A stretch of DNA of 39,750 nucleotides from assembly GCA_014377665.1 (NCBI GenBank), contig JACMPF010000148.1:1-39750 (forward strand), written 5' to 3'. The notes beneath the pieces were generated by a model. The model saw only the letters and a program-made list of their open reading frames with translations. It had not been told where the DNA came from and searched no databases. Source of the DNA: Pedobacter sp. GTDB taxonomy: Bacteria; Bacteroidota; Bacteroidia; Sphingobacteriales; Sphingobacteriaceae. A program made the translations under genes and the position numbers. Shown here one piece after another: positions 16,070 through 24,516 of this stretch (within the stretch, counting starts at the first letter, position 1; each line of letters starts with the position of its first letter).

Positions 16070-16969
16070 TTAGGGTTGGAAACTCCAGATCATAACTTGT
16101 CGGTCGTCCCCTGTAGAGATTAAATAACGACCATCCTTGCTCCATATCAATTTATTGATAGAATGAAAGTGCCCTTCTGTTTGTTTCTCCAGGCTTAAGA
16201 TCTTGTACAGTTTCAAGTCTTCAGCGCTCCAAAGTTTGATGCTTTTATCCTGGCTACAAGTTGCAAAATAAGGTGCAGATGGGTGGAAAGCTATTCCGTA
16301 AATGCTAAACATATGCGCGCCAACCTGATTTTGGAGTTCGTACCCAGGTAAATTCCAGAATTTTAATTGTGCGTCTCTGCTTCCTGACACCAGGAAAGTT
16401 CCCATGGGAGCATACTGTAAAGATGTGACTGGCATTTTGTGCCCAGTGAGTTGTCGTTGAAATGCGAAGTCTGATGAACTGTAAATACGTATAACCCCAT
16501 CTTTGCAGCCTAAAGCAACCTCTGTCTCGTCATTGCTTACAGCGATTACGCGCAGGGTATCGTTTATCACATTGAAATTATACAAGAGGGAATAGTCCTT
16601 GAGAGACCAAACCCCTACATTTCCATCTTCTCCCGTACTGATCAATTCTTGCTTATGTGCAATTGTTTTCAAATCGAAAACTGCTTTTTTATGGAATGAC
16701 AGAGTTGCTCTGATTACGTTTTCTACAGTGTCGAACACCGTTATCACTCCACTTCTCTGAGCTATGAATAAAAGATTTTCGAACCGATGAAGCGCGTAAA
16801 CAGAACTTTGAACAGGTACCAATACTTTAACAAAAGCCATACGCTCTAAAGACCATTCTACAACGCCTTTATCGTTACCTGCACTATAAAATGTATTGGG
16901 GTCTAAACCATCACTTAAAGCGTAAATTGGGTTTTGGTGCCCCGATAATGTATATACATGCGTTAGCAT
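16070..16969 (-). CDS. Seven-blade WD40 beta-propeller protein at the end of the his operon
   Basis: The whole 299-aa protein is WD40 repeat: I count seven units, beginning LSGHQNPIYAL and ending DDRQVMIWSFQP, with GH near the start and an aromatic-Trp pair at the end of most blades (FWNL, LWSA, IWSF). There is no signal peptide or other domain, so it should be a cytoplasmic interaction scaffold. It starts 6 nt after the hisIE stop, hence cotranscription with histidine genes is very likely. What it binds is unknown; the eukaryotic-like look does not by itself indicate recent transfer, since base composition matches its neighbours. Confidence 0.88.
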   Translation of the reverse strand: MLTHVYTLSGHQNPIYALSDGLDPNTFYSAGNDKGVVEWSLERMAFVKVLVPVQSSVYALHRFENLLFIAQRSGVITVFDTVENVIRATLSFHKKAVFDLKTIAHKQELISTGEDGNVGVWSLKDYSLLYNFNVINDTLRVIAVSNDETEVALGCKDGVIRIYSSSDFAFQRQLTGHKMPVTSLQYAPMGTFLVSGSRDAQLKFWNLPGYELQNQVGAHMFSIYGIAFHPSAPYFATCSQDKSIKLWSAEDLKLYKILSLEKQTEGHFHSINKLIWSKDGRYLISTGDDRQVMIWSFQP

Positions 16970-16975
16970 TTTTTG

Positions 16976-17572
16976 CTATAATTTTTTAATGTGCCTACCT
17001 TCCAGGTTAACTCCTATATCAACTAAGGACTTTCCCTTTTCCTTAAGTAAAACGAGCAGATGGAACATAAGATCTGAACTTTCGTTCACGAAGTCTTCAT
17101 CAGTTTCTGCCAATGCGGCAATTACAGTTTCTACACCTTCTTCACCAACCTTTTGAGCTATTTTATTAAGGCCTTTTTTGCGTAATTTGTTAACGTAGGA
17201 TTCCTCGGCAGGATTATCATACCGATCAGCTATGATCTTCTCGAGCTCGAAGATGAAATTTTGATTGTAGTTTGTCTTAAAACAACTTCGGGAACCAGTA
17301 TGACAAGTCGGTCCAACGGGAGTTGCTTTAATTAGTATCGTATCATTGTCGCAATCAATGTGTGTGCCATCTACATAAAGGAAGTTGCCACTTTCTTCAC
17401 CTTTAGTCCAAAGTCTATTCTTAGAACGCGAGAAAAAGGTTACTTTTCCTTCAGCTTTAGTTTTATCCCAGGCTTCTTGGTTCATATACCCAAGCATTAA
17501 AACCTCGAGAGTCTTTGAATCCTGTATAATTACGGGAACAAGGCCCTCAGTTTTGTCGAAATTTATCTTCAT
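16976..17572 (-). CDS. hisI: Bifunctional phosphoribosyl-AMP cyclohydrolase / phosphoribosyl-ATP pyrophosphohydrolase HisIE
   Basis: Catalyses steps 2 and 3 of histidine synthesis: pyrophosphate removal from PR-ATP, then opening of the adenine ring. The 198-aa fusion has the HisI zinc domain first (residues 1-110: DCDNDTILIKATP and CHTGSRSCF hold the metal ligands) and the helical HisE domain last (about 112-198: EEGVETVIAAL and the DLMFHLLVLL helix). The fusion order is the same as in enterobacteria. 12 nt separate it from hisF. Confidence 0.96.
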   Translation of the reverse strand: MKINFDKTEGLVPVIIQDSKTLEVLMLGYMNQEAWDKTKAEGKVTFFSRSKNRLWTKGEESGNFLYVDGTHIDCDNDTILIKATPVGPTCHTGSRSCFKTNYNQNFIFELEKIIADRYDNPAEESYVNKLRKKGLNKIAQKVGEEGVETVIAALAETDEDFVNESSDLMFHLLVLLKEKGKSLVDIGVNLEGRHIKKL

Positions 17573-17584
17573 TATGCGTTGTAG

Positions 17585-18340
17585 TTATAACCTAACTGGT
17601 ATGTTGTGTTTTTTTAATTCTTGTTTCAAATAGGGAATAGGGATCTCACTATAGTGAAATACGGATGCTGCTAACGCGGCATCAACACCAGTCTTCAAAA
17701 AGACTTCTGTAAAATGTTCTATTTTACCCGCACCCCCAGAGGCGATCACCGGAATATTGATTGATTCCGCAACTTTTTCTAACAAGGAGCAATCAAAGCC
17801 ATTCTTGGTGCCATCATGATCCATGGAAGTAAGTAATATCTCACCCGCCCCGAGACCTTCTGCTCTCCTAATCCAATCTTCTGTTTCCAATTCTGTAATC
17901 AGCCTACCACCGTTCAGATGTACCATATTCCTGCCGTCGACTAGTTTTGTATCAACAGCCAATACCACGAATTGCACTCCGAAGGCTTTCGCCAATTCTT
18001 CAATTAATGCAGGGTTCATTACAGCTGCTGAATTAATGCTTATTTTGTCGGCTCCTGAATTTAGAAGTGCCTCAGCATCGGCAACGGATCTTATTCCACC
18101 GCCGATTGTAAAAGGAATATTTAGCTGACGAGCAACAGATTTAACCATTTCAATGGTAGTACCTCTTCGTTCATGTGTAGCGGTAATGTCCAAAAACACG
18201 AGTTCATCGGCACCCTGTTCTGCATATTGCCAAGCCAGTTCCACTGGATCACCCGCATCCCGCAACTCAACAAAGTTAATGCCTTTAACTGTCCTCCCAT
18301 CTTTAACGTCCAGACAAGGAATAATTCGTTTGCTCAGCAT
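17585..18340 (-). CDS. hisF: Imidazole glycerol phosphate synthase cyclase subunit HisF
   Basis: HisF uses ammonia from HisH to convert PRFAR to imidazole glycerol phosphate and AICAR (step 5). A 251-aa TIM barrel with the two phosphate-binding half-barrel repeats; catalytic Asp in IPCLDVKDG near residue 11 and Asp in [16 protein letters not shown] and ASGGAG phosphate loops are present. Four nt separate it from hisA. Confidence 0.97.
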   Translation of the reverse strand: MLSKRIIPCLDVKDGRTVKGINFVELRDAGDPVELAWQYAEQGADELVFLDITATHERRGTTIEMVKSVARQLNIPFTIGGGIRSVADAEALLNSGADKISINSAAVMNPALIEELAKAFGVQFVVLAVDTKLVDGRNMVHLNGGRLITELETEDWIRRAEGLGAGEILLTSMDHDGTKNGFDCSLLEKVAESINIPVIASGGAGKIEHFTEVFLKTGVDAALAASVFHYSEIPIPYLKQELKKHNIPVRL

Positions 18341-18344
18341 CTAT

Positions 18345-19094
18345 TTAGAGGGAAGTCATTTGCTTTAAATTCCATTCTTTAATCTCCTCGATACTTACCC
18401 TATTTTCATAAATAGCTTTTCCGACTACCACCGAACGGATATCCAGTTCGGCAAGGTCCTCGATATCTTTCATCGAACTGATACCACCAGACGCGATTAA
18501 CTTAATAAAAGGAGAGTGCTCCAATAGCTTTTTATAAAGATCAATCGCAGCACCACCTAATTTTCCGTCCTTATTGATGTCCGTACACAGAAACCTGAAA
18601 AATCCAAGTTGCAGGCATTTATCAACATAATCCATTAGCTTGATTGGCGAACTTTCCATCCAGCCAGAATACTTGATCACTTCATCAAGAACATCGATCG
18701 CAATTACGATCCGGTTGGCATAGTCATATTTTTTGCCAACTTCAGTACTTAACTCCTGTAGAAAATCTGGATTGGTGATTGCCTGTGTACCTACAATTAC
18801 TCGTTGAATACCGGCGTCCAGTAAATCCGTTACTTGATTAATAGTTCGGATACCGCCACCGTATTGCACTTTCATGTCAGTCTTTCTGATGATTTCAAAT
18901 AGCTTAGTCTGATTACTAAAATCACCTTTGGCTCCGTTTAAATCGATAATATGGATAAATTCAGTACCATTTGAACGGTAGGTCTCAATCATTTCCGCAA
19001 TAGACACATCGTATACCGTCTTCTGGTTATAATCGCCTTCTCTTAAGCGAACCACTTTTCCATCTAAAATATCAATTGCAGGAATTATATACAT
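18345..19094 (-). CDS. hisA: ProFAR isomerase HisA
   Basis: HisA is the Amadori isomerase of step 4 and is homologous to HisF. The 249-aa barrel shows [18 protein letters not shown] with the catalytic Asp near residue 8, YGGGIRTI, and the second Asp in [19 protein letters not shown] ends the second phosphate site. It overlaps nothing and starts 1 nt after the hisH stop. Confidence 0.96.
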   Translation of the reverse strand: MYIIPAIDILDGKVVRLREGDYNQKTVYDVSIAEMIETYRSNGTEFIHIIDLNGAKGDFSNQTKLFEIIRKTDMKVQYGGGIRTINQVTDLLDAGIQRVIVGTQAITNPDFLQELSTEVGKKYDYANRIVIAIDVLDEVIKYSGWMESSPIKLMDYVDKCLQLGFFRFLCTDINKDGKLGGAAIDLYKKLLEHSPFIKLIASGGISSMKDIEDLAELDIRSVVVGKAIYENRVSIEEIKEWNLKQMTSL

Positions 19095-19095
19095 T

Positions 19096-19689
19096 TTACT
19101 GTTTTAAGTTTGAAAAATTCTTTAATAGACGTTCTCCGGCAATACCAGATTTCTCCGGGTGAAATTGGACACCATAGAAATTGCCTTTCTGAACGGCCGC
19201 TGAGAATGGCATTCCATAATTTGCAGCTGCGATGTCAAAAATAGGGTTATATTCAATAAAGTACGAATGAACAAAGTAAAATTGTGCACCATTTTCTACA
19301 CCTTCAAACAATGGGTTGTTTTTATGCTCAATGTTATTCCATCCCATATGCGGAATCTTAATGCCTTGATCCTTATTGAATAGCCTTGTTTTCACTGGAA
19401 CAATGTTCATCATATCAGCGTTTCCTTCTTCCGAATGTGCAGTGATCAGCTGCATTCCAACACAAATTCCTAAAACTGGTTTTTTCAGGGCCTTGAGTGG
19501 CCCAACCAAACCTGTCTGCTCTAACTTGCGCATGGCGGTGCCTGCATGTCCAACTCCAGGGATAATGATGTGTGTGTATTTTTCAAGATCAGCTTCGTTA
19601 TTAACCATCCCATAAGGTAATTTTAACCTTTCCAGAGCAGAGGTAAGCGAAAATATATTGCCTGCACCATAGTTTATAATTCCAATCAT
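19096..19689 (-). CDS. hisH: Imidazole glycerol phosphate synthase glutaminase subunit HisH
   Basis: Class I glutamine amidotransferase that supplies ammonia to HisF. The 197-aa sequence begins IGIINYGAGNI. The nucleophile Cys lies in GICVGMQL and the His-Glu pair in VQFHPEKSG. Its order between hisB and hisA is the standard one. The triad appears intact. Confidence 0.97.
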   Translation of the reverse strand: MIGIINYGAGNIFSLTSALERLKLPYGMVNNEADLEKYTHIIIPGVGHAGTAMRKLEQTGLVGPLKALKKPVLGICVGMQLITAHSEEGNADMMNIVPVKTRLFNKDQGIKIPHMGWNNIEHKNNPLFEGVENGAQFYFVHSYFIEYNPIFDIAAANYGMPFSAAVQKGNFYGVQFHPEKSGIAGERLLKNFSNLKQ

Positions 19690-19702
19690 GTCTAATTTCT
19701 AT

Positions 19703-20836
19703 TTAAAGCACTCCTTTTGTACTCGGCAGTACCAATTTCTCCGCATCCCGTTTGATCGCCATCTTAATCGCTTTAGCAAAAGCCTTAAAAATGGACTCAA
19801 TCTTATGGTGTTCGTTCTCTCCTTCTGCTTTGATATTTAAGTTGCATTTCGCAGCGTCGGTAAATGATTTAAAGAAATGATAAAACATCTCGGTGGGCAT
19901 ATCTCCAACCTTTTCACGCTTAAAGTCCGCATCCCAAACTATCCAGGGCCGACCACCGAAATCAATCGCTACCTGTGCCAAACAATCGTCCATTGGTAAG
20001 AAAAATCCGTACCGCTCAAGACCTAGTTTATTACCAATTGCCTTAGCAAAGGCCCTACCTAAGGCAATGCCAGTATCCTCAATGGTATGGTGTTCATCAA
20101 TCTGAAGGTCTCCGTCTGTTTTTATCTTTAGATCCATACTGCCATGTCTCGCTATCTGTTCAAGCATGTGGTCAAAGAAGTTCAGGCCTGTGGAGATCTC
20201 CGTTTTTCCTGTTCCGTCAAGATCTAATTCAATACGAATTTTAGTCTCATTTGTATTTCGTTCCTGAACAACAGTCCTTGAGCCTGCCTTTAGCATGGTG
20301 TAGATATCCACCCAGTTTTGCGTTTGTAAAGCGATCTGTTCGCTTAGCGTCTCTGCTTTTTCCATCATCTCATTCACACCCAACAAGTCGTTGTTGCGAA
20401 GCCAGATTGCTTTAGCGCCAAGGTTTTTTGCCAGAATAACGTCATTTAGTCTGTCGCCAATCACGTACGAGTTCTGCATGTCGTAACCTTCTTGGAGGAA
20501 ATGAAGAAGCAGTCCGGTGTTGGGTTTTCGTGTATTGGCATTTTCATGGGCGAAGGTCTTATCGATGATCACTTCTTTAAATACCACACCTTCACCTTCC
20601 AACGTTCTCATAATCAAATTATGGATAGGCCAGAAGTTCTCTTCCGGATGTGAGGAAGTACCTAATCCGTCTTGATTAGTCACCATGATTAGTTCATAGT
20701 CAAGTTCAGCGGCAATCTTAGACAGGTAATAAAGTGCCCTCGGATAAAATACTAGTTTTTCTATAGCGTCAATCTGCTCATCTTCAGTTTCTTCTATGAT
20801 GGTTCCGTCTCTGTCGATAAATAATACTTTTTTCAT
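19703..20836 (-). CDS. hisB: Bifunctional histidinol-phosphatase / imidazoleglycerol-phosphate dehydratase HisB
   Basis: Catalyses steps 6 and 8. The N-terminal HAD phosphatase (residues 1-165) has DRDGT with Asp8 and Asp10, VTNQDG and GDRLND. The C-terminal IGPD dehydratase (about 195-377) has [27 protein letters not shown] and [14 protein letters not shown] metal sites. Oddity: the zinc loop of E. coli HisB-N (reported ligands Cys92, His94, Cys100, Cys102) aligns here with Asp92, Thr94, Ala100 and Thr102, so the structural zinc appears lost while the HAD catalytic motifs remain. 3 nt separate it from hisC. Confidence 0.96.
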   Translation of the reverse strand: MKKVLFIDRDGTIIEETEDEQIDAIEKLVFYPRALYYLSKIAAELDYELIMVTNQDGLGTSSHPEENFWPIHNLIMRTLEGEGVVFKEVIIDKTFAHENANTRKPNTGLLLHFLQEGYDMQNSYVIGDRLNDVILAKNLGAKAIWLRNNDLLGVNEMMEKAETLSEQIALQTQNWVDIYTMLKAGSRTVVQERNTNETKIRIELDLDGTGKTEISTGLNFFDHMLEQIARHGSMDLKIKTDGDLQIDEHHTIEDTGIALGRAFAKAIGNKLGLERYGFFLPMDDCLAQVAIDFGGRPWIVWDADFKREKVGDMPTEMFYHFFKSFTDAAKCNLNIKAEGENEHHKIESIFKAFAKAIKMAIKRDAEKLVLPSTKGVL

Positions 20837-20839
20837 TGT

Positions 20840-21880
20840 CTAAATATTTTTTAATGCGTTCAATAGGATCTCGTTTTCTTGAGCTGTACCTATCGTGATT
20901 CTCAGGCAGCCTTCGCAAAGGGTTACTTTTGATCGGTCGCGGATGATGATCCCTTTTTCAACTAAAGCGTTATAGGTATTCAAAGCATGGGCAACCTCCA
21001 CTAGAATGAAGTTGGCGTCAGAAGGGTAAACCTTTTTAACGATTGACAGCTGAATCAAATCTGTACTAAGTTTATTTCTTTCTTCAATAGTGATTTTTAT
21101 CCAGTCGTTCACCTGTGCAATGTTTTCAAGTGCCTGCAAAGCAATATCTTGGGTAGCCTGATTGATGTTATAAGGTGGCTTTACCTTATTCAAAATGTCA
21201 ATTACCGGTCTCGCCGCGAAAGCCATTCCCAGTCTTAACGCCGCCAGTCCCCATGCTTTCGAAAACGTTTGCATCACTACCAAATTCGGATATTCCGTAA
21301 GCTCTTGGATGAAAGTGCGTTGTTTTGCATAGTTTATATATGCTTCATCTATAACTATAAGGCCATTAAAGTTGGCCAGAACGGTTTCTATATCGGTCCG
21401 ATTAATCGAATTCCCAGTCGGGTTGTTGGGCGAGCAAATGAAAATCAACTTCGTGTTTTCGTCCATTGCTTCGGCGATGCCATTAAGATCCAACTGAAAA
21501 TTAGATAGTAGGTTCACCTTTCTAATCTCTATATTGTTGATATTCGCAGATACTTCATACATGCCATAAGTTGGGGGTAGAATGATTACGTTGTCTTTTC
21601 CAGGCTCACAAAATGCACGGTAAAGTAAGTCTATCGCCTCATCACTGCCATTTCCCAAGAAGGTGTTTTCAATCGGAACGCCTTTAATCTTGCTTATTGC
21701 ATCTTTTAAATCAATCTGAAGGGGATCAGGATAGCGATTGTAATTTTTTTCAAGAGGCGATCCGTAACTATTTTCGTTTGCATCTAAAAATACGCTTGCC
21801 TGCCCTTTATATTCATCCCTGGCCGTGGAATATGGTTTTAGATTCTTAATATTTTCTCTTTGTAAACTGTTTATGTCCAT
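20840..21880 (-). CDS. hisC: Histidinol-phosphate aminotransferase HisC
   Basis: PLP-dependent class II-like aminotransferase, step 7 (imidazole acetol phosphate to histidinol phosphate). The 346-aa protein has the ENSYGSP substrate segment, LGNGSDEAIDLL for cofactor phosphate, FICSPNNPTGN, VIDEAY with the PLP-contacting Asp, and the Schiff-base Lys in TFSKAWGLAALRLG. The C-terminal Arg in CLRITIGT binds the substrate phosphate or carboxylate. Complete. Confidence 0.96.
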   Translation of the reverse strand: MDINSLQRENIKNLKPYSTARDEYKGQASVFLDANENSYGSPLEKNYNRYPDPLQIDLKDAISKIKGVPIENTFLGNGSDEAIDLLYRAFCEPGKDNVIILPPTYGMYEVSANINNIEIRKVNLLSNFQLDLNGIAEAMDENTKLIFICSPNNPTGNSINRTDIETVLANFNGLIVIDEAYINYAKQRTFIQELTEYPNLVVMQTFSKAWGLAALRLGMAFAARPVIDILNKVKPPYNINQATQDIALQALENIAQVNDWIKITIEERNKLSTDLIQLSIVKKVYPSDANFILVEVAHALNTYNALVEKGIIIRDRSKVTLCEGCLRITIGTAQENEILLNALKNI

Positions 21881-21918
21881 CTCAATATTTATTATTTAAT
21901 CAGTTAGGCATTCTATGC

Positions 21919-23205
21919 TTAATCTTTCAAACGGATACTTATTGCATTTTTATGGGCATCCAAGCCCTCTGCAGCAGCTAAAATTTCTACAGTATTCCCG
22001 ATATTCTTCAATCCCTGCGCCGTGATGTGCTGGAACGTGATCTTTTTTACAAATGAATCAAGGGAAACTCCTGAGTATGCTTTGGCAAAGCCGCTTGTAG
22101 GAAGTGTATGATTAGTCCCTGAAGCGTAGTCTCCCGCACTTTCCGGAGTAAGGTTTCCTAAAAATACAGAACCAGCATTGATTATCAATGGGATAATGGA
22201 CTCGAAGGCGGCCGTAGCAAGTATTAAATGTTCGGGAGCATAGGCATTGCTGAATGCAACAGCTTCGTCTAGATTCTCAACCAAAACCGCGTAGGAGTTC
22301 TCTATCGCCTTCGAAGTTACTTCTTTTCGAGAGAGTAATTCAAGTTGGAACTGAACTTCCTGAAGAACCTTATTGATGATTTCAGTCGATGTCGAAACCA
22401 ATATGGCCTGACTATCGGGACCATGTTCCGCTTGAGCTAATAAGTCGGAAGCCACGTATGACGGGTTGGCTGTTTCGTCGGCAATTACTAAAACCTCTGA
22501 TGGTCCGGCGGGCATATCAATTGCCGTTATTGCTGCCGATTGTACCAGCTGTTTTGCCTGGGTAACATAACGGTTTCCAGGTCCAAAAATCTTATACACT
22601 TTTGGTACGGTTTCGGTGCCGTAAGCCATAGCTGCGATAGCCTGTGCACCACCCGCCAGATAGATCTTTTTGATCCCTAATTTCATAGCGCAATATGCCA
22701 CATAGGAGTTTGTTTTTCCATCTTTTTGTGGCGGCGAGCAAACTACAATTTGTCGGCAACCGGCGAGCACAGCAGGTATTCCCAGCATTAAAAATGTGCT
22801 GGGCAAAACTGCAGATCCACCCGGGATGTAAAGACCAACCCTTTCTATTGGCCGACTCTCTCTCCAGCATTTAACACCTGCCATCGTTTCTACTTTTTGT
22901 TCCTTAGAAACTTGGCTGCTGTGGAAGGTTTTGATATTTGCGTACGCAACATCTATCGCCGCTTTCGCATCATCCGGGATAGTTGCTGCTATTTCAGAAA
23001 TTTCTTCGAAACCTATAAAAAGGTCATGCAATTCTATCTTGTCGAACTGAAGTGCGTAGCTTCTTAGTGCGTCGTCGCCGCTGATTTTTACCTCCTGAAC
23101 GATTTCAGAAACTCTAGCTTTGATACTTTCATCGTCTCCGAGTTGCCGCAGACAAAGTTGCTCAATATTTGCTTTAGATAAATCTTTATAACTGTAGATT
23201 TTCAA
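21919..23205 (-). CDS. hisD: Histidinol dehydrogenase HisD
   Basis: Zinc NAD-dependent dehydrogenase for the last two steps, histidinol to histidine. The 428-aa length is standard. Features: YIPGGSAVLPSTFLM, KIFGPGNRYVTQAKQLV, MPAGPSEVLV, AEHGPDSQA and PEHLILA, plus GDYASGTNHTLPTSG near the C-terminus. The start is TTG at 23205; no ATG or GTG lies upstream in frame close by, and the sequence aligns to the usual HisD N-terminus there. 67 nt separate it from hisG; I see no strong internal promoter. Confidence 0.95.
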   Translation of the reverse strand: MKIYSYKDLSKANIEQLCLRQLGDDESIKARVSEIVQEVKISGDDALRSYALQFDKIELHDLFIGFEEISEIAATIPDDAKAAIDVAYANIKTFHSSQVSKEQKVETMAGVKCWRESRPIERVGLYIPGGSAVLPSTFLMLGIPAVLAGCRQIVVCSPPQKDGKTNSYVAYCAMKLGIKKIYLAGGAQAIAAMAYGTETVPKVYKIFGPGNRYVTQAKQLVQSAAITAIDMPAGPSEVLVIADETANPSYVASDLLAQAEHGPDSQAILVSTSTEIINKVLQEVQFQLELLSRKEVTSKAIENSYAVLVENLDEAVAFSNAYAPEHLILATAAFESIIPLIINAGSVFLGNLTPESAGDYASGTNHTLPTSGFAKAYSGVSLDSFVKKITFQHITAQGLKNIGNTVEILAAAEGLDAHKNAISIRLKD

Positions 23206-23272
23206 TGTCTTATCTTTTATTGTTAACTATTGGTTAATGATAGAACAGCCGTTATGGCAGAACATTATGTTT

Positions 23273-24124
23273 TTAAGTGATGATTTTTTCGATTGGCATA
23301 ACAACAATTCCTTGAGCTCCCGCAGCCTTAAGGCTATTTATCTTTTCCCAAAAATCGTGTTCTGTAATTACGGAATGGACTGCTACCCATTCCTCGTCAA
23401 ATAGAGGAACTACAGTCGGACTCTTTACGCCGGGCAAAAGATCAACGACTTTTTGAAGGTTGGTTTTAGCAACATTCAGAACCACGTATTTTGTTTCTTT
23501 TGCTCTCATTACAGAGCGTATTCTTTGCAATAATTCCTGAACCTCTGGCAAGAGCTCTGATCCTTCTTTACCAATCAAAACAGCTTCAGATTTCATCACC
23601 TCAGCAAAAGGTTTCAGGCCATTACTCTTCAACGTTCCTCCAGTAGATACGATGTCACAGATGGCATCGCTCAGCCCTAAACCCGGACCAATTTCTACAG
23701 ACCCGGAGATAGTTCTAACTTCTGCGTCGACATTGTTTTCTTTAAGGTATTTTTCCAGAATCATTGGGTAAGAAGTGGCTATTGCTTTACCACTTAACTG
23801 AGCGATTTCGGTGATCTGACTTTCGTTTGGAATAGCGATTTTCAGGGTACATTTTCCGAAGCCAAGCTTCTGCAAATAGGTAACCTCCGCGCCCGTCTCA
23901 ACGATTACATTTTCACCAACAATACCAAGGTCGGCTATGCCATCTTGTACATATTCTGGGATATCGTCATCTCTTAAAAATAGGATTTCAAGAGGGAAGT
24001 TGGTAACTGTTGTGATTAAAGAGCTTTTGTAATTCTCGAAAGAAAGTCCACAGTTTTTAAGAATTTCTACTGATTTTTCGTTTAATCTACCCGATTTCTG
24101 GATAGCTATTTTGAGTGTTTTCAA
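23273..24124 (-). CDS. hisG: ATP phosphoribosyltransferase HisG, long form
   Basis: Commits PRPP and ATP to the histidine pathway and is normally feedback-inhibited by histidine. The 283-aa length, with a C-terminal domain at about 210-283 (ACT-like; SPTVVPLFDEEWVAVHSVI), marks the long, hexameric, HisZ-independent form. PRPP and ATP regions: IAIQKSGRLNEKS, GIADLGIVGENV and the phosphate loop around ISGSVEIGPGLGLSDAI. The start is TTG (24122-24124): an in-frame TAA lies five codons upstream, so no ATG is available. First gene of the operon; see the leader at 24125-24338. Confidence 0.95.
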   Translation of the reverse strand: MKTLKIAIQKSGRLNEKSVEILKNCGLSFENYKSSLITTVTNFPLEILFLRDDDIPEYVQDGIADLGIVGENVIVETGAEVTYLQKLGFGKCTLKIAIPNESQITEIAQLSGKAIATSYPMILEKYLKENNVDAEVRTISGSVEIGPGLGLSDAICDIVSTGGTLKSNGLKPFAEVMKSEAVLIGKEGSELLPEVQELLQRIRSVMRAKETKYVVLNVAKTNLQKVVDLLPGVKSPTVVPLFDEEWVAVHSVITEHDFWEKINSLKAAGAQGIVVMPIEKIIT

Positions 24125-24158
24125 TTTGTGCTTTTTGAATTATTGAATGAAACATAAA

Positions 24159-24212
24159 AATTGGTCGGAAACAAGTTTTGAAGTACAAAACATTACATAT
24201 ACATCGCCAATT
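24159..24212 (-). terminator. Putative his attenuator terminator (alternative fold)
   Basis: On the minus strand AATTGGCG (24212-24205) can pair with CGACCAATT (24167-24159, one bulged A), enclosing a 6-bp hairpin at 24191-24175 (GTTTTG/CAAAAC), and a U-run at 24160-24156 follows. The 5' arm is shared with the palindrome 24202-24219, so the two folds exclude each other. The stem is short and pairing was judged by eye only. Confidence 0.4.
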
Positions 24213-24255
24213 GGCGATGGTGCAAATGTAAGTGATGATTCAAAGAAGTAAACAT
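24193..24255 (-). CDS. Histidine leader peptide of the his operon (hisL-like)
   Basis: A 20-codon ORF from ATG 24255 to TAA 24193 on the minus strand, ending 68 nt before hisG. Its middle reads NHHLHLHH: five His among seven residues after the Asn (codons CAT, CAC, CAT, CAC, CAT). An in-frame ATG at 24294 would make it 33 residues with one more His. The peptide has no other recognisable property. This is the composition expected of an attenuation leader, where ribosome stalling at His codons reports charged tRNA-His. It lies between a good promoter (24307-24338) and hisG, and its last His codon enters an 18-bp palindrome. Unrelated in sequence to enterobacterial HisL, so analogy rather than homology. 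Confidence 0.75.
   Translation of the reverse strand: MFTSLNHHLHLHHRQLAMYM
24202..24219. repeat. 18-bp perfect palindrome in the his leader
   Basis: CATCGCCAATTGGCGATG is fully self-complementary. In RNA it would form a hairpin (7-8 bp) made of leader codons from the last His onwards, suited to be a pause or antiterminator hairpin. As DNA it could also be an operator. It is the only perfect palindrome of this length in the his region. Confidence 0.7.
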
Positions 24256-24306
24256 TTTAATTTTTTTATGTCCTGTTTCAATAATGACAAGCATTATGAA
24301 GAGATG

Positions 24307-24338
24307 CAAATATAGTCATCCAAATGAGAAATCAAAAA
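24307..24338 (-). promoter_or_regulatory. Promoter of the his operon
   Basis: On the minus strand TTTTTG (24338-24333), an 18-nt spacer and TATATTTG (24314-24307) match the Bacteroidota -33/-7 promoter. Transcription would begin near 24300, just before the His-rich leader ORF, and give about 175 nt of leader before hisG. Confidence 0.65.
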
Positions 24339-24516
24339 TTACTATGCAATACTTCCAGCTCATGCGCTTGAACTATTGCTATTTGTCGCAATATCTGAAA
24401 ATGCGAGGTAGGCTTCTACTCGTTGATTCTGGTATTTGTTTGAAGCTCAAAGTCTACGTGCGAATTGCTTACTAAAATTCAGCTAACAAGACTTAATTTT
24501 TTAAAAATTTAGCATA
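24339..24516. other. Intergenic remainder between the his promoter and the L,D-transpeptidase gene
   Basis: Together with the leader this makes the largest gap in the window (24125-24516). In this outer part I see no hairpin, repeat or convincing ORF; a 63-codon plus-strand frame at 24284-24475 runs antisense over the his promoter and lacks coding character. Presumably it holds the plus-strand promoter for the downstream gene, but no clear TAnnTTTG is visible. Confidence 0.5.

Noticed and set aside
24120..24160. Second short ORF (starting MFHSIIQKA) overlapping the hisG start
   Set aside because: It has only one His codon, is out of frame with hisG and runs into the hisG coding region; not a leader.
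24223..24230. Exact TAnnTTTG (TACATTTG) on the minus strand upstream of hisG
   Set aside because: It lies inside the leader ORF as codons TTA CAT TTG and lacks a -33 at the right distance; the box at 24307-24314 has one.
24284..24475. 63-codon plus-strand ORF upstream of the L,D-transpeptidase gene
   Set aside because: Runs antisense over the his promoter and leader start; composition not protein-like.
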